Below are positions 40,031 through 44,090 of a stretch of DNA of 44,090 nt, one piece after another. The notes beneath the pieces are model-generated. The model had not been told where the DNA came from. It did no database searches and worked only from the letters and a program-made list of their open reading frames with translations. The translations under genes were made by a program, and so were the position numbers. Positions within the stretch are counted from its first letter, which is position 1; each line of letters starts with the position of its first letter. The stretch lies in assembly GCA_039933635.1 (NCBI GenBank), contig JBDTNQ010000022.1, positions 1 to 44,090 of the forward strand, given 5' to 3'. Source of the stretch: JBDTNQ01 sp039933635 (lineage in GTDB: Bacteria; Acidobacteriota; Vicinamibacteria; Vicinamibacterales; SCN-69-37).

Positions 40031-40975
40031 CTACGAGCTCCTGGATGTGAGGGAGGCCAGTGCTCTTTCGACTTCCCGCGCCCCGAGCTCCGTACGAGCC
40101 AGCCGGAGCGGCACGGCTCCGCCGAGCATGGGCTGGCTGCTCAGGAGCCAGGCGGAGGTGGTGGACCGGTCGCCGTTGAAGAGGGGCATCGTCGCAGCGA
40201 AGACGCGGGCGGCTCTGGCGAGCCGGTCGGATTCGTCCCGCGCGAAGCGGCCCAATCCGCGGCGAGCGACGAGCGTGTCCTCTGCGATGTCCGCGAACGC
40301 GGCGGCGCGGGCTTCTGACAACCCCGATTCCTGCACGAAGTGATCGAACGCGGTGAATGGCAGGCCCTGCTCGATGGCGCGAAGCAGATCCGGCAGTTCT
40401 GCGGGCTCAAGACCGAGGAGCGACGCGAACGCGAACGGCCCCTCAGGCATGGCCTCGGCGCGCCAGGACCTTGCGGCAGGCGCATGGGGCCCTTTCCCCG
40501 CTTTCTCGTACAAGCGCACGAGCGATCGCTGAATTGCGTCGTGCGATGAGGTGACCACCGTCACCGCATGCTGCGTCGTCGCGGCGAGTTCTTCGACCAC
40601 GGCGGTCTGCGTCGGGTCATCCATCGCGATCGTCAGGGTCTTACCGATGCGTGCGACGGGAAACAGCGCATGCTGTCGCGCGAAGTCGCGGTCGAGCAGG
40701 TCCGCGAGCGACCGGTCGATGATGACATTCTGCAAATCGATGTAGGGCACGCCGAGTTGCGAGCTGAGTGCCTGCCGCATCACCTCGTCGGTCGTGTAGC
40801 CCAGGTGCAGCAAGGTCTGTCCGAGCGGCAGCTGCAAGCGTGGCTGCTCGGCAAGCGCCCGTTCCAACTGCTCGGCGGTCACGGCGCCGCCCGCGACGAG
40901 AATCTCGCCAAGCCGGAGCCGGCCGGCAGGCGTGTTGGCGCGAGGCGATGAATCAGGCATGCTCGGACGGATCAT
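40031..40975 (-). CDS. MshEN (GspE N-terminal) domain fused to an Xre/MbcA/ParS antitoxin domain
   Basis: A 314-residue fusion. Residues about 20-155 are an MshEN/GSPII_E_N domain (LRLGEILVAGGAVTAEQLER, then LPLGQTLLHLGYTTDEVMRQ, VPYIDL), a type known to bind c-di-GMP in type II secretion and pilus ATPases. No ATPase domain follows. Residues about 200-308 match the Xre/MbcA/ParS (DUF2384) antitoxin family: helix-turn-helix with TLVARRGLGRFARDESDRLA, then AWLLSSQPMLGGAVPLRLAR and LGAREVERALASL. A Pro/Ala linker joins them. No RES-type toxin gene is adjacent. The protein may be a c-di-GMP-sensing DNA-binding regulator. An alternative start is ATG 40960. Confidence 0.85.
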   Translation of the reverse strand: MIRPSMPDSSPRANTPAGRLRLGEILVAGGAVTAEQLERALAEQPRLQLPLGQTLLHLGYTTDEVMRQALSSQLGVPYIDLQNVIIDRSLADLLDRDFARQHALFPVARIGKTLTIAMDDPTQTAVVEELAATTQHAVTVVTSSHDAIQRSLVRLYEKAGKGPHAPAARSWRAEAMPEGPFAFASLLGLEPAELPDLLRAIEQGLPFTAFDHFVQESGLSEARAAAFADIAEDTLVARRGLGRFARDESDRLARAARVFAATMPLFNGDRSTTSAWLLSSQPMLGGAVPLRLARTELGAREVERALASLTSRSS

Positions 40976-40976
40976 G

Positions 40977-41011
40977 CCACAAGCCGCCGCCGGGCCACAG
41001 GCTGCTTGTGG
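40977..41011 (-). terminator. Possible terminator after the gntP-like gene
   Basis: CCACAAGC (40977-40984) pairs perfectly with GCTTGTGG (41004-41011) around a 19-base GC-rich loop, in the 51-base gap between the permease gene and the downstream fusion gene. There is no U-tract, so the assignment is tentative. Confidence 0.35.
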
Positions 41012-41026
41012 GTCGGGCGGCAGGCC

Positions 41027-42415
41027 TCATCTTGCGGCGACAGCGGCCGGTGGCTGCTGCACCTGTGCGACGGGCTTCGGCGGTGGCGGACCAACAATCG
41101 CGTTGAGGATGAGGACGCCGATCAAGCCGACCGTGCCGACCGTGCACTCCATGACCGTCCAGACCTGGAAGGTCTGTTTGACGGAGGCGTTGTAGTACTC
41201 CTTGAACATCCAGAAGCCCGTGTCGTTCAGGTGCGAAAACATCAGGCTGCCACTCGAGACGGCGATGACCAGCAATTCCGGGCGGACGCCGCTTCCGGGC
41301 AGCATCGGCAGGACGATGCCCGCGGCCGCGATGCCGGCGACGGTGGCGGATCCGATGGCAAAGCGCACGAACGCCGCCGTGGTCCAGGCGAGCACAAGGG
41401 GCGACATGGCGGACTTCGTGGCCATGGCCTTGATCACGTCTGCCACGCCAGAGTCGAGCAGGATCTGTTTGAATCCGCCGCCCGAAGCGATGATGAGCAG
41501 CAGTAACGCCACGCTGGAGCCCGCGGTCACCACGAGTTTCATCACGCCCTCCATCGACATGCCGCGGCCCATGCCGAGCGTCCACATGGCCACGAAGAGC
41601 CCGATCATCAAGGCGATGTTCGCATCGCTCAAGAACGCGGATGCCTTCACGATTGGGGATCCGGCTGGCATGGTCAGGTTGACGATGGCGCCGATCAGCA
41701 TCAGAAGGACCGGGATCAGGATGGTGAAGAGGCTGGTGCCGAACGAGGGCAGATGCTCCTCGCGGAACTCCCGATGCTGATAGAGCTCGGGCGGCGGCTG
41801 GTTCTTCATGTTGCGCATGAAGCGCGACAGGAACGGCCCGCCGAGCAGCGTTGCCGGAATCGCGAGAATCACGCCGTAGAGCAGGGTGAGGTTCAGATCC
41901 GCGTGAAAGATATTCGCAATGGTCGTCGGACCCGGGTGGGGCGGCACGAACCCGTGCGTCACCGAGAGCGCGGCCGACAGTGGGAGGCCGAGGTAGATGA
42001 TCGGAAACCCCGTCTCGATGGATACCGCGTACACGAGCGGCGTCAAGACCAGGAAGCCCGCGTTGTAGAACATCGGCAGCCCGACGAGAAACCCCGTGAG
42101 CACCATGGCGAGCTGCACCCGTTTCACGCCGAAAAAGCGCGTGAACGTACGGCTCACCTGGACGGCGGCGCCGCTCTCTTCGATCAGCTTCCCGATCGAG
42201 GCGCCGGCGACGATGATCAGGAAGATGCTGCCGTACGTGTCACCCGCGCCCTTCAGGATGGAGCTGAGCACGGCTTGCGGCGCCATGCCGTTGGCGAGGC
42301 CCAATCCGAAGGAGGTCAGAATCAGCGCGAGGAACGGATTGAACTTGAAGCGCAGAATCAGAACGAGCAGGACGAGTATGGCTGCGCCCAGCAGGTACAG
42401 CGGCACGATTGACAT
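41027..42415 (-). CDS. GntP-family gluconate-type permease
   Basis: A 462-residue inner-membrane transporter of the GntP (gluconate:H+ symporter) family with about 12-13 hydrophobic segments. Family motifs include GDTYGSIFLIIVAGASIGKL, IEESGAA, GLPMFYNAGFLVLTPLVYAV, the SVTHGFVPPHPGPTTIANIF segment and HLNDTGFWMFKEYYN. The C-terminus is a short Pro/Ala-rich tail. The substrate is probably a sugar acid such as gluconate; no kinase or dehydratase for it is present nearby, so the exact substrate is open. It belongs to an accessory minus-strand group unrelated to flagella. Confidence 0.92.
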   Translation of the reverse strand: MSIVPLYLLGAAILVLLVLILRFKFNPFLALILTSFGLGLANGMAPQAVLSSILKGAGDTYGSIFLIIVAGASIGKLIEESGAAVQVSRTFTRFFGVKRVQLAMVLTGFLVGLPMFYNAGFLVLTPLVYAVSIETGFPIIYLGLPLSAALSVTHGFVPPHPGPTTIANIFHADLNLTLLYGVILAIPATLLGGPFLSRFMRNMKNQPPPELYQHREFREEHLPSFGTSLFTILIPVLLMLIGAIVNLTMPAGSPIVKASAFLSDANIALMIGLFVAMWTLGMGRGMSMEGVMKLVVTAGSSVALLLLIIASGGGFKQILLDSGVADVIKAMATKSAMSPLVLAWTTAAFVRFAIGSATVAGIAAAGIVLPMLPGSGVRPELLVIAVSSGSLMFSHLNDTGFWMFKEYYNASVKQTFQVWTVMECTVGTVGLIGVLILNAIVGPPPPKPVAQVQQPPAAVAAR

Positions 42416-42475
42416 GAAGCGAGAGCATACTCCACGCCGCCGCGGACTGCAGACCGTTGACGGTCGCCAGTGGAC

Positions 42476-42997
42476 CTACCCGTCTATTGGTTCGAGCGGT
42501 GTGTCGAGAATCCGCTGATAGAACGCGAGATCGAGCCAGCGTCCAAACTTGAAACCGGCGTGGCGCACGATGCCACAGCGCGTGAAGCCGCACTGTTCGT
42601 GCAGGGCGATGCTCGCCGTGTTCGAGGCGTCGATGCCGCCCACCAACACGTGGAGATCCTGATCGGTGGCAGCCTGAATCACCTCCTCGAGCAGGCGCCG
42701 GCCGACGCCCTGCCGGCGAAAGCGCGCGCTGACATAGACCGAGTGCTCCACCGTGTATTTGTAGGCTGGTCGCTCGCGAAAAACGCCGTAGGATCCAAAT
42801 CCCATCAGCGAGCCGTGCTCGTCCTCAGCGCCGATCACGGGGAACCCACCCTTCGTCTTCGCCTCGAACCACGGAATCATCATGTCGAGCGTCCGGGGCC
42901 GGTAATCGTAGAGCGCCGTGGAGTTCAGGATGGCATCGTTGAGGATGTCGAGGATGGCTCGGGCGTGGCCGTCGTAGGTGCAAGCGACGATGTGCAT
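42476..42997 (-). CDS. GNAT N-acetyltransferase, phosphinothricin/methionine-sulfoximine type
   Basis: A 173-residue single-domain GNAT of the group that acetylates phosphinothricin, methionine sulfoximine and similar amino acids. Features are the N-terminal ILNDAILNSTALYDYRPRTL, GFGSYGVFRERPAYKYTVEH, the acetyl-CoA loop VSARFRRQGVGRRLLEEVI, and GGIDASNTASIALHEQCGF with RHAGFKFGRWLDLAFYQ. ATG 42997 is preferred to the TTG six bases earlier. The substrate specificity is inferred from family resemblance only. Confidence 0.9.
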   Translation of the reverse strand: MHIVACTYDGHARAILDILNDAILNSTALYDYRPRTLDMMIPWFEAKTKGGFPVIGAEDEHGSLMGFGSYGVFRERPAYKYTVEHSVYVSARFRRQGVGRRLLEEVIQAATDQDLHVLVGGIDASNTASIALHEQCGFTRCGIVRHAGFKFGRWLDLAFYQRILDTPLEPIDG

Positions 42998-43060
42998 AGG
43001 CAATCCCCCGCACGCGGGCGGGCCGGATTCCCGGAGTATGGCAGAGACTCCTGCGGCTCG

Positions 43061-43240
43061 TCAGCCGCGATCGTGTTGGGCCAGCGCCTGCACCGGTGCG
43101 ACGGCTGAGGCCCGGCGGGCGGGAAGCCAGCACGCGAGAAGCCCGGTGACCAAGACGGATGCACACCGGCGACCATGAGCCCGGCCATCGCGAAGACGCA
43201 GGCGATCGATGGGCTGAGTCGGGGGCGCCGCGTCTCTCAT
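43061..43240 (-). pseudogene. Frameshifted C-terminal relic of a MacB/FtsX-type ABC permease
   Basis: Two frames together read like the C-terminus of an ABC-type permease of the MacB/FtsX group (the ADOP type common in Acidobacteria): SPSIACVFAMAGLMVAGVH in one frame (about 43161-43218) and VLVTGLLACWLPARRASAVA in another, ending at a stop at 43061-43063. The switch of frame near 43160 and the lack of any upstream permease sequence mark it as a decayed fragment. It lies in the 240-base gap between the GNAT and methyltransferase genes. Confidence 0.65.
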
Positions 43241-43995
43241 GCCAAGGCACCCAGATACAGCTGCGTGTCGTACACGAAGTGCACGCGCCCCTGCTCCTGA
43301 TGCGCGTCGAAAATCTGCCGCAGCGTCGAGATCATCGGCTCGTGTTGCGGATGGCCAGGTGAGGGTGCGTACGACGAGGAGAGCAGTCGTCCTCGCAAAC
43401 CGTCGAAATCGAACGTCTGGACGTACGGGAACGCGTGCGTTTCGAAGGGGCCCCGAAAGAACGCGGTCAGCACGGTGGCATCCATGTGCCGTTGCGTCAC
43501 GAGCGTGTAGTCGGTGCCGTACGTGAGAAGAAGTTGTTCGTAGGCTTTGGCGAACGGATCGCTGTCGAGGCGCCGCACGTTCCAGAAGAGCGCGACGCGT
43601 CCACCGGACTTGAGGATCCGCAGAAACTCCGAGCGGGCCTTGTCGCGGTCGAACCAATGAAAGGCCTGGCCCACGGCAACGAGATCCACGGATTGGTCCG
43701 GTAGCGTGGTCACCTCGGCCGTGCCCGCCACGAACGTCAGGTGCGATCGTCCTCTCAGCTGCTGCTCCGCCGCCGCACGCATGGCGTCGTTTGGTTCGAC
43801 CGCCATCACGGTCCATCCCGCCCGCAGCAGCAAGGATGTCGAGATGCCGGTGCCGGCACCAATGTCGGCAACGACGTAGTCGGGCGAGAGTGGAACTCCG
43901 GCCTCGAGCGTGTCGAGCAGCGCGTCAGGGTAGCCAGGGCGGAACCGCACGTAGTCGCTGACGCGGTTGGTGAATCGAGCGGTGGGATTGGTCAT
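43237..43995 (-). CDS. SAM-dependent methyltransferase (methyltransferase-11 type)
   Basis: A 252-residue class I methyltransferase. The N-terminal FTNRVSDYVRFRPGYPDALL is typical of a common family of small-molecule methyltransferases. Motif I is VVADIGAGTGISTSLLLRAG, with AVEPNDAMRAAAE and the substrate-side DLVAVGQAFHWFDRDKAR, RILKSGGRVALFWN. ATG 43995 is chosen over the earlier frame start at 44079. The substrate is unknown and the context gives no clue, since its neighbours are accessory genes. Confidence 0.9.
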   Translation of the reverse strand: MTNPTARFTNRVSDYVRFRPGYPDALLDTLEAGVPLSPDYVVADIGAGTGISTSLLLRAGWTVMAVEPNDAMRAAAEQQLRGRSHLTFVAGTAEVTTLPDQSVDLVAVGQAFHWFDRDKARSEFLRILKSGGRVALFWNVRRLDSDPFAKAYEQLLLTYGTDYTLVTQRHMDATVLTAFFRGPFETHAFPYVQTFDFDGLRGRLLSSSYAPSPGHPQHEPMISTLRQIFDAHQEQGRVHFVYDTQLYLGALA

Positions 43996-44005
43996 GTGCT
44001 CAGTG

Positions 44006-44090
44006 TCATGCCGTCCGCCTTCTGGTCGATCGTTTCCACATCCAGCGGAAACCGGCGACGAAACCCAGGACAAACACAATCGCGCCAGAC
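44006..44090 (-). CDS. C-terminal tail of a membrane protein, cut by the window edge
   Basis: An open frame of 27 codons enters from the window edge and ends at TGA 44008-44006. It reads as a hydrophobic stretch (AIVFVLGFVAGF) followed by a basic tail (KRSTRRRTA), typical of a membrane helix at a protein's end. Nothing more can be said of its identity. Confidence 0.4.
   Translation of the reverse strand, partial: SGAIVFVLGFVAGFRWMWKRSTRRRTA

Noticed and set aside
40031..42415. A complete toxin-antitoxin module
   Set aside because: The antitoxin-like domain has no adjacent RES-type or other toxin gene; the neighbours are a permease and a stator gene.
1..44090. tRNA, rRNA, CRISPR, insertion sequences, integrase or attachment sites
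   Set aside because: Read on both strands, no such feature could be supported.

Overview
The window is a high-GC, gene-dense chromosomal segment dominated by a polar-type flagellar cluster and its flagellin-glycosylation island. It starts inside flhB and ends inside an unrelated gene. The organism is a Gram-negative (P-ring and L-ring genes flgI and flgH present) motile bacterium. The combination of an flhB-flhA-flhF-flhG-fliA-fliM-fliN order, fliW-csrA, very high GC and a relic of a MacB/FtsX-type permease suggests Acidobacteriota (Vicinamibacteria-like). That taxonomic call is inference only.

Region 1 (1-17057, + strand) is one long, tightly packed run: flhB', flhA, flhF, flhG, fliA, fliM, fliN, a SwrB-like membrane protein, flgF, flgG, flgA, flgH, flgI, flgJ (with an M23 peptidase domain), then flgM, flgN, flgK, flgL, fliW, csrA and a GNAT acetyltransferase. 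A near-perfect sigma-28 promoter overlaps the flgJ stop codon and splits the run into an early block and a FliA-dependent late block (flgM onward). Region 2 (16997-20138, - strand) is the filament block fliC, fliD, fliS and a fliT-like gene. It is read from a second sigma-28 promoter with a CsrA-compatible leader, next to a fliW-csrA pair, so a FliW/CsrA/flagellin feedback loop is likely.

Region 3 (20300-32696, + strand) is a translationally coupled nonulosonic-acid (pseudaminic- or legionaminic-like) island: an unknown helical protein, PseC-like aminotransferase, PseG-like hydrolase, HAD phosphatase, NeuB/PseI-like synthase, ATP-grasp ligase, SpsF-like cytidylyltransferase, a MotCD-like stator pair inserted in the same operon, a WbpM/CapD-like dehydratase, a GT4 glycosyltransferase and a three-module GT4-GT2-Rossmann protein. 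Region 4 (32719-37793) holds a large methyltransferase (-), a small methyltransferase (+) and a Maf (DUF115) flagellin glycosyltransferase (-). The two minus-strand genes have excellent sigma-54 (-24/-12) promoters and long leaders sharing two sequence blocks, which is the most novel regulatory signal in the window. In combination, region 3 would make a CMP-activated nonulosonate, Maf would attach it to the short flagellin, and the extra transferases would decorate it.

Region 5 (38055-39988, +) is a second, MotAB-type stator pair. Region 6 (40031-44090, -) is accessory: a fusion of an MshEN (GspE N-terminal, c-di-GMP-type) domain to an Xre/MbcA/ParS antitoxin domain, a GntP-family permease, a GNAT acetyltransferase, a frameshifted ABC-permease relic, a SAM methyltransferase and a cut-off membrane protein tail. 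No gene-free stretch exceeds 300 bases. No rRNA, tRNA, insertion sequence, CRISPR array or replication origin was seen.
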